Assembly (NCBI GenBank): GCA_024195265.1
Contig: JAJLRJ010000002.1
Coordinates: forward strand, 52,516,251-52,580,250
Source of the DNA: Dendrophyllia cribrosa
Taxonomy: Eukaryota > Cnidaria > Anthozoa > Scleractinia > Dendrophylliidae
Reading direction: 5' to 3'
DNA length: 64,000 nucleotides
The position numbers and the translations under genes are program-made. Below, piece after piece: positions 1 through 11,753 of the stretch. Numbering within the stretch: position 1 is the first letter of the stretch; each line of letters begins with the position of its first letter. The notes below the pieces were generated by a model. It had not been told where the DNA came from, searched no databases, and worked only from the letters and a program-made list of their open reading frames with translations.

Positions 1-363
1 GGTACATGTGTCTGATTCCAGTAGACGGGTCTACTGGGGAATATTGAGATCTCGCGAAATAGCTAGCATCTCTTGCAAAGTACACTCCTTTTCCATAAAG
101 GGTATCTGAAAGTGAGTTATAAAATACCTACATCAAAACATTTTTACGGAGGTACTTCTCGAAAACGTTTGCGCTCAAAGGATTTAGGTCTTAGGTTGGC
201 GTTTACTTTTAAGTAAATTAAAATTACAAATTAAAATTTGTTCCGGCTTCGTCGTGCAACTAAACACGCCATTTATTGCAAATTTGGATAAGATCTCGTG
301 CTGGTAAAATATTTCGTCCGTGCACACTATGACACTTAACGTTAACTTGGATGATGGACTAAA

Positions 364-378
364 CCGATCGATCGATCG

Positions 379-422
<44 letters not shown>

Positions 423-500
423 TTCAAGCAATCCATCCATCCATCAATCAGTCAATCGATCGAACGATCGGTCAGTCATGATCAGTCAGTCAATCAGTTA
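364..500. repeat. Degenerate tetranucleotide microsatellite (ATCA/ATCG type)
   Basis: The stretch is built of runs of atcg, atca, atcc and agtc units with scattered substitutions. It directly abuts the left end of the inverted-repeat element that starts at 499. Bases 1-363 hold nothing I can identify. Confidence 0.9.
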
Positions 501-1489
501 GCCTGCGAATACAGCCGCCTCTCATCGCTCCCGGCCGCAAGAGGCGTTCGAGCGAGAGAGCGTCTGCGATTTACTTTGAGAAATTCCATACTGATGACGT
601 AAATCACCCGTCGCTAATCTCGTATAATTATAATAATGTGCATGCGGTGATACCAAATGAAATGAAAGGTGTTGACAGGCCCATCACAAATCCAACTAGC
701 GCCTGGCGTGTTTGTTGTGACCTTTGTTCACTGGGTTTTAAGTGTAGTTTGATTTTTACAGTTTAGCCCTGATCAGTATGTCTTTTAAAGATCTACCCCT
801 TTTGTATGAAACAATCCGTCTGAGCAAAGATTGTGATTCATTTGTCCATGCCGAGGATGTAGGCACACAGGGTTGTATTGTGTTACAAAGGATAACATTT
901 CCTTGCGCGCAGTGGTTTATTATTTCTGTTTTCATCTTTGCCGTGAAAATATTGTCGAAAGAAACTGCCATTTTGCGGTGCCATGAGTCTAAAGGTAGTC
1001 TTTCCGTTAAAAGCAGACTGATGATAATTACGGGATTCTTCTTCCCATGTATCGCCGATTAATGTTCATTCATCCAGACGTGCACGAGTGGCACCGTTTG
1101 AAATATCAGTGACTTGCCATATCCGGTCGGTAAATTGACAAAACTAGAAAAACCTCTTCACCGCAGATAAAACTATAAAAGCCTGAAACTGACTTGCTTG
1201 TAACGTCAAAACATTAAACATAGGACAAATAGATTGAACGCAGAGTCGTACAGTTTCTAACGACAGACAAGATTTTAAAATCCTCGCAATTGGCGATTGA
1301 GTTACAACACTCCATAATTTAAAGCATAATTATGTTAAATTATCAAGTTGGCCAATCAGCGCTCCTGTCTTGATGCGGGACAGATTTTCGTCATCAGTAT
1401 GGATTTTCTCAAAGTAAATCGCAGACGCTCTCTCGCGCGAACGCCTCTTGCGGCCGGGAGCGATGAGAGGCGGCTGTATTCGCAGGCTA
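499..1489. mobile_element. 991-bp non-autonomous DNA transposon with about 100-bp terminal inverted repeats
   Basis: Bases 499-600 are repeated in reverse complement at about 1389-1489 with only a few differences. Both ends read tagcctgcgaatacagccgc inward. The ends match the 79-bp element at 62530 and the hairpin element at 8011, so all three appear to be one superfamily. Those two have 9-bp flanking duplications, which suggests a Mutator-like (MULE) origin. Here the flanks do not match, possibly because the left side lies in a microsatellite. No transposase is visible. A 72-codon minus-strand frame inside (971-756) ends in a motif that resembles a Penelope-like element protein. Confidence 0.85.
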
Positions 1490-1644
1490 AATAAATCATT
1501 ACCTTTTATAAATATCGAATACCAGTGAAGTTTTCAAGAACATAACATTACACATAACACAATAATAGCTTTAATTATGTGCGGACTTATAATCTGAGTA
1601 TTATGCCGCAATCGCTTTGGGATCTAAACTTAATATAAGGCCGT

Positions 1645-1711
1645 GGCCTTATATTCCGGGGAGGGGTGGGGTGGGGGGAGGGGTGGGGTGGGGGGGGGGG
1701 GGGGGGGGGGG
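1645..1711 (+). repeat. G-rich tract ending in a poly-G run
   Basis: Repeated gggg blocks separated by single t or a bases run into an uninterrupted G run at the right end. The tract could form a G-quadruplex. Its length is likely to vary between individuals and assemblies. Confidence 0.85.
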
Positions 1712-1754
1712 CTTATTATCGAAAGGAATTTAATCGCTTTTTAACCCTAGGATT

Positions 1755-1850
1755 TCTGTCTGTTTTGTTCATTTTAAGCTGCTTGTCATGTAAACGGCGT
1801 GTGTTTTTGCCTTAGGAGTCTCCTTTTCAGCAAGATATTCTGAGGTCCGA
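1755..1850 (+). pseudogene. Decayed copy of the PARP14-like final exon
   Basis: This stretch aligns with the acceptor region and start of the intact PARP exon at 4820-4912. Both share gtctgttttgttcatt before the splice acceptor, then a similar coding stretch. Read in the matching frame it gives AACHVNGVCFCLRSLLF, which parallels [15 protein letters not shown] of the intact exon. The catalytic tyrosine position and glycines are changed and a TGA follows soon after. It is a broken duplicate of the catalytic domain's last exon, about 3 kb upstream of the intact one, and cannot encode an active enzyme. Similarity fades beyond about 1850. Confidence 0.65.
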
Positions 1851-2365
1851 AGGATTGCCCTTCGTAAAGGTACACTAAGTTCAACGACTTTTATCATCGA
1901 TCAATTAATCAGCGCTATCGTACAGCAAACTGAACAGGTTGGGGGATTTAAGCTTTGTTTTCATTCACCATCGCAAAATCCATTACTGACGGTGATGGCA
2001 TTGTCCGTTAAAACATGTCTTGCAAAATTAAAAATGTCTCTCTCATTTTTTAAAAAACACTCCAAAAACCTGCCAAAATACTGGAAAATATATAATGCCA
2101 ATGTTCCAATCAGTCCTTTTAATCCTTAAGTAATTAATATATTTTTTCATAACAGGCTCAGTGTAAGAGAAAACCTTAGGTTATTTTTTTTTTATCAAAT
2201 ATGAGTCGTTGTCCAGTTCGATTACAAGTCGAAATACACCTGAGAATTTGCAGGGTCTTGATTTAAATTAACCTTTGGATTTCACAAACATCTGGAGGAG
2301 AAGGGTTATGCTGTGGTCTCATTTTGTCCAAATGGAAGCTTATACAATTTTTTTTTTCTTGGTAG

Positions 2366-2698
2366 ATTTCGAATATCCAGATTATTGGGTTCCCCAACCA
2401 ACTGATTCCAGTGGGCGGCAAGAAACTGTACATCTCTTCCAGTTGGATTCTACAAGGAATGCCCAGGAGTACAAGGAAGTTAGTGATATATTTCGTCAAT
2501 CTTGTCGTATCGAAAACATCATTAAGATAGAACGAGTCCAAAACCCAACACTCTATGGCGCATATGCAGTAAACAAGCAGAAGATGGACAAAGCTGGAGG
2601 AAGTAACGAAATGCTTCTGTTTCACGGCGCCAAGGGATTTGATAACTGCAAGTCAATAAACCACTATGGTTTTAACAGGAGTTTCTGCGGACAAAACG
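2366..2698 (+). CDS. PARP14-like: PARP14/15-like ADP-ribosyltransferase, penultimate exon (N-terminal half of catalytic domain)
   Basis: The exon encodes the first half of a PARP catalytic domain of the macro-PARP (PARP14/PARP15) type: a YPDYW start, a TRNAQEY-like helix, an IIKIERVQNP strand and the NAD-binding LLFHGAK motif with its conserved histidine. The domain transfers ADP-ribose from NAD+ to proteins, in this subfamily typically single units. The acceptor is a pyrimidine tract plus ttggtag at 2361-2365; the donor is gtaagt at 2699. The exon starts and ends in phase 1. Earlier exons, which in this family encode macro and WWE domains, are not visible and probably lie left of the window. 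A fragment without its front half is an alternative. Confidence 0.85.
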
Positions 2699-3398
2699 GT
2701 AAGTATATATTGTTCGGGTGTTGTTTATTCTTCTTCTTTGAGCAAGGCTAGAGATCGAGGGATATAATGGTGAATTGCGTTAAAAAGCGACACCACGGAT
2801 ACCCAAATAAGTGCCTTCAAACGTGAGTGTTTCTAAGTAACCGATGTATGTGACATGTCAGACTCAGATTTCCTTTAGTTTAATAATCGTCTAATTTAAG
2901 ACGCCTTTTTGAAGCATCGTTGGGTGGTCAAGGAACATTATGAACATGGTGAAGTTGGGAGTGCTTGTACAACAAGTATATTAGTATATATTTCATTATA
3001 CCGTGTACGATATTTTTCGCCATTCTATTTGGAAACGGCTGCAAAAATAAAAAACGAGCTTACGTAAGTTTTAGCAAGGAAACCTTTATTTATATGACAT
3101 CAGTGCCCACCTGCTTATTTCTTCTCGGTCCCAAAATAGTCAATCACCTTTTATGCACCGTACCTCTCAACTTTGGTATTACAGTTGATTATTTTTGCCT
3201 CAGAACTTATCATCATCTCGAGACTTTCGACAGGAAACGGGATGCCACGCATTTCCTCTTTGCTGAAAAAGTGCAATTAAAAGAATTCCACAGGCGCATG
3301 CTTGTAGCCAGTTTATACCATAAATCTCTATGAAGCCCCCTCCCTCTCAAATAAGCCTTCCAGCTCTAACGGAAGCCCTCACCCTCTCTTCACAAATA

Positions 3399-4515
3399 CA
3401 GGGTGTCCCAAGAGTTCGTTCCTCTACTTTACATGCCTGTATTTTATTCTGTATTGACTCACCTTATAGCCTTTTAATATTAACTTTCACAAAAACAATC
3501 TAGTTTAATGTAGTACGGGGTTAAATGCAGTAGGCCTTTTTTCACTTTCCCGCTAAAATATGAGATTATAAATCGCGCGCGCGAAAATTTCTCGTCATCT
3601 TACGGCATTTCACAGCCGCGAGTTGCTCTGAATTAATTGTCAGTGTTTTGTTTAGCGGCTTATAAAATGAATCCACTCAAAGCCAAAAAAATCTCATATT
3701 TACGAGGCTCAAACTAGCATGGGAAAACGGGACGTTTTCCACGCCACAAGAATGATCACATTACATGCCGGAGCGGTTACGAAATGTGATAAAAAAAATG
3801 GAGGCCACTCAGACTACTGAAACTACGTATTAAAAAAGGTGTACATAACAGTTAAGAACTGCTGGTATTTTTATGCATATCGCTTGTGAAGCAAAAGTTA
3901 TTTTAACACTATTTTGCCTGGGAGGTGGGGGGCACAAAGTGCCCGCGCTATATTTTAACATTCATAACTTCTATAATATGTATTTAAACGCCATCACACT
4001 TTGTGACTTTTCTTAAAATATTTCTGGCAACAATTTTATATGACATTTTATTGATCACGTGACTTGATGTTTCCATGACAACACGGTTTTGACAGCTATG
4101 TTTTTTTAAATTTGCATATTTTTACCTTTGAATGAAGAAACACAATGTTTGTTGGTATAACTTCTACATTTTTACGTCATTTACCGTTTATTGGTTTTGA
4201 TTAATTTTGAGTTAATTTGGACGGTTTTTAAGTGGTTTTGAAAAATTTCAGAATCCAAGTGGCGGATTCAAGATGGCTGCCGTATAACTAATTACCTAAT
4301 AACTACGTCATATGACGTCATCTTCCCATTGTGCGGACCGCAAAGGAGACAGTTTTGGACGTTCTATGTACACTCAAGGTTTCATTGTCATAACCTTAAT
4401 GTTCATGAAGTTATGGGGAGGAGCCCCCCCCCCCCCCCAGGCTCAGGAACTCCAAAAAAGCCCAGTCAATTTAGGGTTAATTAAAATCAGAGGAACAAAC
4501 TTTGGGGACACCCTG
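3399..4515. mobile_element. Mariner-like inverted-repeat element in the PARP intron
   Basis: The ends read cagggtgtcccaagagttcg at the left and the near reverse complement at the right, and both are flanked by the dinucleotide TA. TA target duplications with such termini are typical of Tc1/mariner elements. The roughly 1.1-kb interior has no transposase I recognise. It contains stretches such as gccactcagactactgaaac and a C-run at 4427-4438. The element lies wholly in the intron between the two PARP exons and is flanked by short aataagccc repeats. Confidence 0.75.
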
Positions 4516-4845
4516 TAAGCCCGCTCCCTGTCAATTAAGCCCTCTTCTCTAATAAGCCCCCCTTTAGGAGCAAGAAATTTATTTAAATATAACTACCGTA
4601 TGTGTACAATTTTTCGTATGCTTATCTATCACTACATTTGTTTTTCTTGTATGCTTATATGCGCATTTGTTTAATTTCCGTAGTCAGATGCCATTTGAGT
4701 TTTGAAATACTCATAGCCCGTGTGTCATCAGTTTTAAAAACCCTCGGCTTCGCCTCCACTCTTTCAGATATAACTCAAAATTCGCCGACTACTAATTTTA
4801 TCAACTTAATAGTGATTAACGTTTGTCTGTTTTGTTCATTTCAAG

Positions 4846-5129
4846 CTTCTTTCTATGGAAGAGGCATATATTTTGCCTTACAAGCCTCCTTGTCGGCAAG
4901 ATCTACGTATTTACCACCAGACAGCACAGGGAACCGGTACATGTTCCTGGCAAGGGTCTTAGTTGGTGAATACACAGTGGGAAAACAAAGTATGATCGTA
5001 CCTCCAATGAAGAATTACAATACCAGCGACCTTTACGATACCGTTGTCGATAACGTTTCTAATCCTTCTATCTTTGTTGTTTTCTACGACGCGCAGTGTT
5101 ATCCTGAATATTTAATCACTTTCCAGTGA
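4846..5129 (+). CDS. PARP14-like: PARP14/15-like ADP-ribosyltransferase, last exon (C-terminal half of catalytic domain)
   Basis: The exon completes the PARP catalytic domain. After the acceptor (gttcatttcaag ending at 4845) the frame joins in phase 1 to the exon at 2366-2698 and reads [12 protein letters not shown], carrying the conserved active-site tyrosine. It ends in the family's typical YPEYLITF tail before a TGA at 5127-5129. PARP14/15-type enzymes lack the usual polymer-forming glutamate arrangement, so mono-ADP-ribosylation is the likely activity. I cannot settle the third catalytic residue without an alignment. The gene sits upstream of two Deltex-domain genes, the same pairing of families seen at the vertebrate PARP9/DTX3L/PARP14 locus. 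Confidence 0.85.
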
Positions 5130-6744
5130 AGCGGGTTGACACAAGCGTGCATATAGTAAACCGAAAAATGTAATAAGCCCTTCACGTTACCAGTAGTTTT
5201 ACCTGTTTTGTTTCTTTGTTTCAATGATTTTCAATTTAGCTTAAAAAAAACCGGAACACCCAACTAGGAAGTAAAAGCCTCAACAGAGAGACTTAAAGAA
5301 ACTTCACACCATAATTTGATCTTTTGGACTACATTTTTATACTTTTTTAGAACACTAATGCAACTTATACAGCACATGACTTACTGAGTTACTTTGTTTA
5401 TGTACAGTTTTAACAGCATCCCAACGATTCTCCCAAAACACAAAAAATTAAATCAGTTCTCCGAGACTTGTTGATGTGTTCAAATGTTACTGTACATTTC
5501 TTTACAAAACATAACTTGGGTGCTTATAAAACAGGGAGTGCCGAAGCCACCTGCCCCCAAACCCCCCACCCTCCAAAAACCCCCCCGCCCACCCCCCAAC
5601 CCCCACCACCCATCCCCCACCCCCCACCAACCCCCTCCCACCCCTATATTCGCCACTGCCAATCTTCGTCGAAGCCAGTCGGTATGTTATGTGGCACATG
5701 TGTTGTATGCTAGTTGTTTTCCTTGTATGACAATTTCCTCTTTGCACAAAAGCGCAGTTGCTTATTCTCCTTCGAGACACGCTTTTTGTGGAATGGTTTG
5801 AAGTCGTTCTTAAAACTTGCAGGACGTGTTTTATCAGGTTGAAAACTCTCGTCTTCACCTTAAGTTTTATATTAAACCTGATAACGCGTCGAGTTTTAAA
5901 CCTGACGAAACACTACCGGTAAATTTTTAAACAGCACATAAAATCCGGAAAACATCGCTTATTTGTTTTGTGGTATAGCCACTCATTTCGAAACAAAAGC
6001 TGTATTTCGCTGTACTCAGTTACATGCGCATACAGGAATTTCACGTCAGTTACGTAAGCGCCATCTTGGGAAGCCTTGGTTCATTTAAAGCCCCAATTCA
6101 ATCCCGACCATAAATAATGATTAGATCCGCGCCTAACAGCAACGTTTCCTACATTTGAAATAAATGATGTATTCAACAAACATGTCGATGTCGATTGACT
6201 TACTATTTTTCCACTAAAAGCTGCTCGAATTCGATCGAATTCCTCCATGGTCCACAACAGCTCTGCAATTGTGCAGTAAACTTTGAAAATCTATCTATAA
6301 TTAAGCCCCACAAGGCTGATTATTGATTTTGTCACAACGTTTTGTTAAAAATTGTAAAACCTAATTATTTGTTTATCAAAAAGCAGGTGGCAGCTTTTCA
6401 CACACGTATTTGTGGTATGTGAGACATAAGCATGAAAATTAGATGTTTTTGATCCGTATGAAACATATAAGCAATGGGTTTAGACTTACATATTCTCTGT
6501 TTCCATACATAAACCAGCTGGATCAATGTCAATTTCAAAATAAAGTGCCTCCTAATAGGTGTTAACTAGGGGGTAATCATCCGGTATACGCATTCTTCCT
6601 TAAGATTGCGGAATATTGGCTTAATTTTCTTGTTCAATTCAATAGAAAGAAGTATACCATGTGGAATGTTGTGTTTGTAGTGGACGAGCACTTAGCTATC
6701 CAGCTAATTCACTGGCACGTCACTCAAATATTGAAACAAATATT

Positions 6745-6778
<34 letters not shown>

Positions 6779-7321
6779 GCCCTCCCAAAGCTAACAAGAG
6801 ACCAAGAAGGGGAAGTTCGAACAAAACTGTAAAATTGAAAAAGCAATGTTCTGGCCAATAAGGTGGGTCTCTAAACTTGAATCACATTTGGCGGCGTTCC
6901 TTTTAGTTAACCTATAAAACGGCATTTTACATTGGGAAATTGGATTTTCTGTTCTATGAATAAATGAGAAGTCAATTCTTTTGGGTTACGAGTAATTAAT
7001 GTTTTCAATTCTGATGGCCAATTATATCATGTTTGATACCAGATTAGATCATGTGTTATTGAAAAATTAGGCTGTGTTCATGCTTAGAATTGAATCAGTC
7101 TACGGGAGATCCTGAGTGATCCCCTTTTCAACTTTTCAACTTTCGATCCAGTTATTACGAAAGCTCATACAATTTGCTATAACAAAAAAAAATTAAGAGG
7201 AAACTGGATTAGCTAAGAGGAGCGCAACCTCAGTAGCCGAGGGTTTCTCTAGGTAGATATTACCAAAAAAAATAACAGTGTAATGGGGTGTATAATGTAG
7301 AGTATCATTTTATCACATTTA
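5130..7321. other. Intergenic stretch, no gene seen
   Basis: It holds a C-rich low-complexity tract (5550-5645), a perfect TAAG tetranucleotide array (about 6746-6778) and otherwise AT-rich sequence. Proline- and glycine-rich frames over the C-rich tract are low-complexity artefacts. Confidence 0.6.
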
Positions 7322-7504
7322 CAGCGAAACCTGTATAAAGCGGACACCCTTGGGACCCTTGCTTATGTTCGGGTAAAACAGGTTCGTTTTACTGTAAGTA
7401 TGGGAATTATATTAAGAACATTTAGGGACCCAAAGACATCATCGGTGTCCGCTAAATAGAGGGTGTCCGCTTAATATGGGGTCCGCTTAATAGAGGTTTC
7501 ACTG
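7322..7504. mobile_element. 183-bp mariner-type MITE
   Basis: The ends are cagcgaaacc and ggtttcactg, flanked on both sides by TA. The interior carries repeated 'gtccgctaaatagag'-like motifs. The element at 56218-56372 has the same architecture and similar termini, so the two are related. Confidence 0.8.
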
Positions 7505-7856
7505 TACTCATAAGGGGAAATTTAGCCGTAAAATTAATTCAGTGTCTGTAGTTAAACTTGCTTTTTTATTATTAAACGTAATTTGCTTGAATTACGTGTT
7601 TGTGATTGTTTGTAGCTATTTGTAAATTTTGTCTTGATCTAGACTGTCAGGACTGCTAGCAGTCCCTCGTAGGATAGTCCTACGAGCAAGCGAACATCAC
7701 GTGATCGGCGATCGACCGAGCCAGCAAAAGTCCTCAATGAACGCTTTCCATTCAACTAATTTATTCTTGTTTTTTTTTACGTTACCATGTTTCCACCAAT
7801 AGCGTCGCTCCACCGTTTGATATATAAACCACACACAACCCACAATTCCTTGATTT

Positions 7857-7890
7857 GCTCTGACGAGGGGTTAGCGCTCGAATCGTCAGC
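7857..7890 (+). ncRNA. Hammerhead ribozyme motif of Penelope-like element type (copy 1)
   Basis: The sequence shows stem I halves GCT and AGC, the core CTGACGA, a stem II hairpin, then GAAT and the cleavage triplet GTC. This order matches the minimal type I hammerhead found in the terminal repeats of Penelope-like retroelements, with a very short stem III. The base after GAA is T where A is expected, which would weaken stem III. A related motif occurs at 18912-18945. Similarity between the two loci continues downstream for roughly 150 bp, to about 8010 here and 19075 there, as expected of element termini. Confidence 0.6.
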
Positions 7891-8010
7891 TTTTGTATAT
7901 CTTTACTGTGGCCAACTTACCTTATCAACTCAGTTGAGAAAACAAAATTTTCATGTTTCACTCCCTCACCGACGCAGCACCACATTTTCTTTAGAAACTA
8001 ACCCCTTTTA

Positions 8011-8301
8011 TAGCCTGAGAAAACAGACGACTTTTCGCGGTGGCGACACTACCAACGGTTCCTTCTACGAAAAGACGTGAGAAACGAGCGCAAAAATACC
8101 CTACTGATGACATAACGCTACCCAAATCTGGGTAGTCCTTCTGATTGGTCAAGAGATTGTTTCAAACAATCAGAAGGACTATCCTGATCTGGGTAGCGTT
8201 ACATCATCAGTACGGTATTTTTGCGCTCGTTTCTTCGACGTCTTTTTGCGGAGGGAACCGTAGAGGCGCCACTGCGAAAAGTCGTCTGTTTTCTCAGGCT
8301 A
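8011..8301. mobile_element. 291-bp near-perfect hairpin MITE
   Basis: The left half (tagcctgagaaaacagacga and onward) is repeated in reverse complement to 8301, giving a long foldback. The flanking 9-mers cccctttta and actctttta match at 7 of 9 positions, consistent with an aged Mutator-like target duplication. It interrupts the Penelope-type terminal repeat that begins near 7857. The small frames inside are by-products of the hairpin. Confidence 0.85.
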
Positions 8302-9528
8302 ACTCTTTTATCGATATACTCACCCAGTTTGGCATGGATCATTACTGTAATCCCTTTAAGCAGGAGTTACGTTACGAGTTAATAGAAACTGTGGTCAACT
8401 AAACTCCAATTTCTTCTTCGACACCTGTCAAAGCAAACTTCTTCTTTCCCCCATACAACTGCCCCCCTCCCCTCCCCCAACCCCAACTGTCAAGCCTGGT
8501 GTTGCTCGCATCGCACATCAGTGTGTAGAAAAGTAACATTGCACATGAGGCTAATTACAGAGACAGGATCTTGCAACAGATCAAAGCTTCCTGTTGCTTA
8601 CGTATGGTCGCAGTGACTTCGGTCGGCTACCCCACCAAATCGACTTAACTTGACACCACCCCTCTAAAAGGTTTAGACCAAATTTGTAGACAAGCACTTG
8701 AGTGGGTTGACACATCCTAGAGGGTTATTCAGAATATAGTCCTGGTGCATGCACCAATGGGAAATTTTGCGCCTTGCTACCAGATACTTGGCTTTTAAAG
8801 TAAAAAAGGTAAAGTAAAGTTTAATGTCAACATCATCGCAAATTAATGAATTACAATGTTGTTACAAACGGAAAAGTTAAGCCCTTATACTTGTTTTAAC
8901 ACGTTGCCTGGAGGTTTCTTAAGTAAACATATTAAAATATGTTTACTTTAGAAATTGTACGGTATGCTAATTAATACAAAACAAGTATGTAATGAAACAC
9001 GGTTACAGATCGAAAAATGCATTTATCTCAATTGCAACAATCTAGCTGGTATTGTATATAGGATTCCGATTGAATTGTCTTCGGCTGGGAAATAATTTTT
9101 AATCTCTACTTTGTTTTCCACTTATATTTTTCTTTTGTGAAAGTGGAAACAACAGGTTTAGACCGATCGCGATATAATATTTCAATTGAAAGTCAGCTGA
9201 AAATCCATTTGGATTTTGTGAAACAAACATGAAACGTGTTTCGTTAACAGAGCTTCAGAGTTTTTTTTCTGTTGAATTGCAAATTTAAAAAGTTAAGGAT
9301 ATGGAAATGTTGATGGTTTGATCTTTCTCGCCTCCAGATCGAATTCCTAGATCGTTTAACTAATTTTGAAATGCCACCAGCCGCTGACAAGGAGGAAATA
9401 AAGCATTGAGAGAGAATAAGCTTTGATCAAAAACTTGCCTATAACTTTGTTTTAATTTGATCCTAGAAACACAGTTGTCACTTTTCCTGTAGCCCCCTTA
9501 GTAGCGTAGGGACCCTTCATTGGCAGTG
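8302..9528. other. Intergenic stretch upstream of the TRIM-Deltex gene
   Basis: No coding region or known repeat is recognised. The 5' untranslated region and promoter of the gene starting at 9529 must lie here if it has no upstream non-coding exon. I see no clear TATA box. Confidence 0.5.
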
Positions 9529-11032
9529 ATGGCGCAAAGTAAAAGCTTTTTCGACGAAGTTAAAAATCAGTTGGAATGTTCTGTGTGTCAGACGCAGTTT
9601 AATAGTGAAGCCAACGAACCCAAAATACTGAAATGTCTGCACACTTTCTGCAAGACCTGTCTGGAAGCTTGGTTACGACAACAGCGTAGAGGAGCGTTCA
9701 GTTGCCCGACTTGCCGCGAGGTCACAGAGTGTCCTAACAACAACATCAGCAGCCTTCCATCCAACCTGTTCTGCAAACAGCTGGTGGAAATTGTGAAAGC
9801 TTACAAGGGACAAGGCCAGAAAGATTCACCACATTGTGGGAACTGCGAGAAAAAGAAAGAGCTGAAGTTTTATTGTTCTGATTGTCACTTTTTCCTGTGT
9901 GAAGAGTGCGTTGAGGCCCACAGGAAATGGAAAAACTTCAGTGGACATGAAGGTAAAGAAATTGAAAAATTTAAGTTGAGCGATGTGCATGATTACGCAC
10001 GAAGGGCAAACGTTTGCAAGAAACACAAAGATGACATGAGATTTTACTGCGAAAAATGCCAGGTTTGTATTTGTCGTGACTGTGCCATACTAGAGCATGA
10101 AGAAGAACACAAGAAGATCTCTCTTGAACAGGGATATAAAAACAACAGAGCGGAAATTGAGCCCAAAATGTGCAAAGTTCGAGCAAACGGTGCTCGTTTG
10201 AAGACCCATAGAGAATCTCTGGAGAAAAGAAAACAGAAAGCAAACAGTGGCATCGAAGAAGCGACAAAAGAAGTCAGGCAAGTAATTGAGCGTTGCATAT
10301 CACTGATTCGCCAGCATGAAACAAGCGTAATCGAACGGTTAGTCAGGCACAAGGAAACTATTCAAGATGCCTATGACTCCCAAATGGCTGGCTTAGACGG
10401 TAAACTGATGGAAATAGAGGACACCTTGGAATTTAGTGAAGACGTGCTTCTTCGAAAAAATCTTCCAGAAATTTTGAAGGTGAAAGCAATCATTGAACAG
10501 AGGCTTCAAGAACTGTCTGTGCAGTTCGAATTTATGCCTAATCTGGATTGTTCTGGGGTCAAGTATGCTCCAAATGATGTTTCCTCCTTAAAAGACGCAC
10601 CGGGAAATTTACTTACGACCAAAACTGAACCTTCGTTGACAGTTGCAGAAGGCAAAAGTCTCACAGAGGCTTTCGTAGGCGAACATTGCACTTTTACAGT
10701 TATTACAAAAAATTCAGCGGGCCTGAAAACTTACAGTGAGAACGACGAAGTCAATGTTGAAATCGTATCAGTGGCAAAGAAGAATGATATAAAGCCTCTG
10801 ATGACAGACTTGAAGGATGGCCGTTACTCAATTTCTTACATACCAATAAGCTCTGGAGAATTCAACCTGTCTATCAAAGTATCAGGAAACTCGATTATGG
10901 GCAGTCCGTTCAAATTGAAAGTGACACCAGGAAATAAATACCTGAGTGTGAAGCCAGGAGGATTGAATCAATGTAAAAGCAACAACCGACATTTCCCTAG
11001 CAACAGCAACAGTGATACGTCATCGAAGAAAG
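9529..11032 (+). CDS. TRIM-Deltex fusion, exon 1: RING, two B-boxes, coiled coil, filamin repeat
   Basis: The exon encodes a complete TRIM module. A C3HC4 RING (residues about 17-62: CSVC, CLHTFC, CPTC) recruits E2 enzymes. Two B-boxes follow (about 100-200, the second starting CKKH), then a basic coiled coil (about 205-330) and a filamin-type immunoglobulin repeat (about 365-465) ending SPFKLKV. This order is that of TRIM45/TRIM2/3/71 relatives, but no NHL repeats follow. The start is the ATG at 9529 (G at -3 and +4). An AG|gtaact donor after 11032 leaves phase 1, matching the acceptor at 11754. Read through, the frame stops at 11092-11094 inside a MITE, and an aataaa follows near 11238, so a short TRIM-only isoform is possible. 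Confidence 0.85.
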
Positions 11033-11053
11033 GTAACTCAATATTACTTGTGT

Positions 11054-11235
11054 TTAACCCTTCCACCCCCAGAGTCAATTATGTAGACATGTAGTGTAGT
11101 TCTAAATTTTGATTCTGTTGCCGAAATCCTATGGTGTGTTTTTTTTTGGAGGTACTATAGTAAGATACCATTTGTTTTTCAATATTTTGCAAAACGGAAT
11201 TTGGGATTTTTCTTGAATTTTGATATTTGGCACTC
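11054..11235 (+). mobile_element. MITE fragment beginning TTAACCCTT, copy 1
   Basis: It begins TTAACCC and matches, in opposite orientation, the sequence at 26870-27076, for example in the shared stretches ctatggtgtg and ataccatttgtttttcaata (near-identical). It starts about 20 bp after the donor of the TRIM exon, so the stop codon found on read-through lies in transposon sequence. Confidence 0.65.
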
Positions 11236-11753
11236 GTGAAATAAACACGTAATATCACGTGAGTGGACGTTTTCATACCTTATGTAATTTAATTCATTTA
11301 GCATTGTCTCCAATCAGTATTAATCCAGCTAAAATACAGCTTAGTGAAGGTCGCTTCTTAATTCCACTTCAGCGCGCGAGTATAAATACTACTTTCAGTA
11401 ACGCAATTCGTTTAACTCGTGGTTTCCTTGCTGATATCATGTGATCATTTATTCTTAGGATCCAGGGGGGTGAGGGTAAAGTAAATAAGGGAGGGGGGTT
11501 GTTGGAGTGAAAATGTTAGAAACTGACCATGTTTTACTCGAGAAATTTGTTTTCAATTCATGTTTCCTAACTAACCATGATAATATCCTGTTGTGCCAAA
11601 GTCCTGACAATTATTCGACAAAGCGGCAGATACTTCCATAAAATATATATTTGTGATTCGTGGTTTTGACTTCACGAAACAACTATGTGAACCTGTATAA
11701 GTGTTGCTTAGACTTCTTAGATACTAGCTGGTATTTTTCCTTGTTTTCTGCAG

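Noticed and set aside
364..500. A CRISPR-like array in the left microsatellite
   Set aside because: The units are tetranucleotides without spacers, in a eukaryotic setting.
2275..2365. A start codon for the PARP protein at the ATG near 2275
   Set aside because: The segment before 2366 is hydrophobic noise over a pyrimidine tract, and a good acceptor at 2365 joins in phase 1. The true start lies in an upstream exon.
5484..5858. Proline-rich and glycine-rich frames on both strands
   Set aside because: They arise from a C-rich low-complexity tract; no domain, no splice structure.
9520..9528. An earlier start for the TRIM protein
   Set aside because: The frame is open there but begins with TTG. 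The first ATG is at 9529, in good context.
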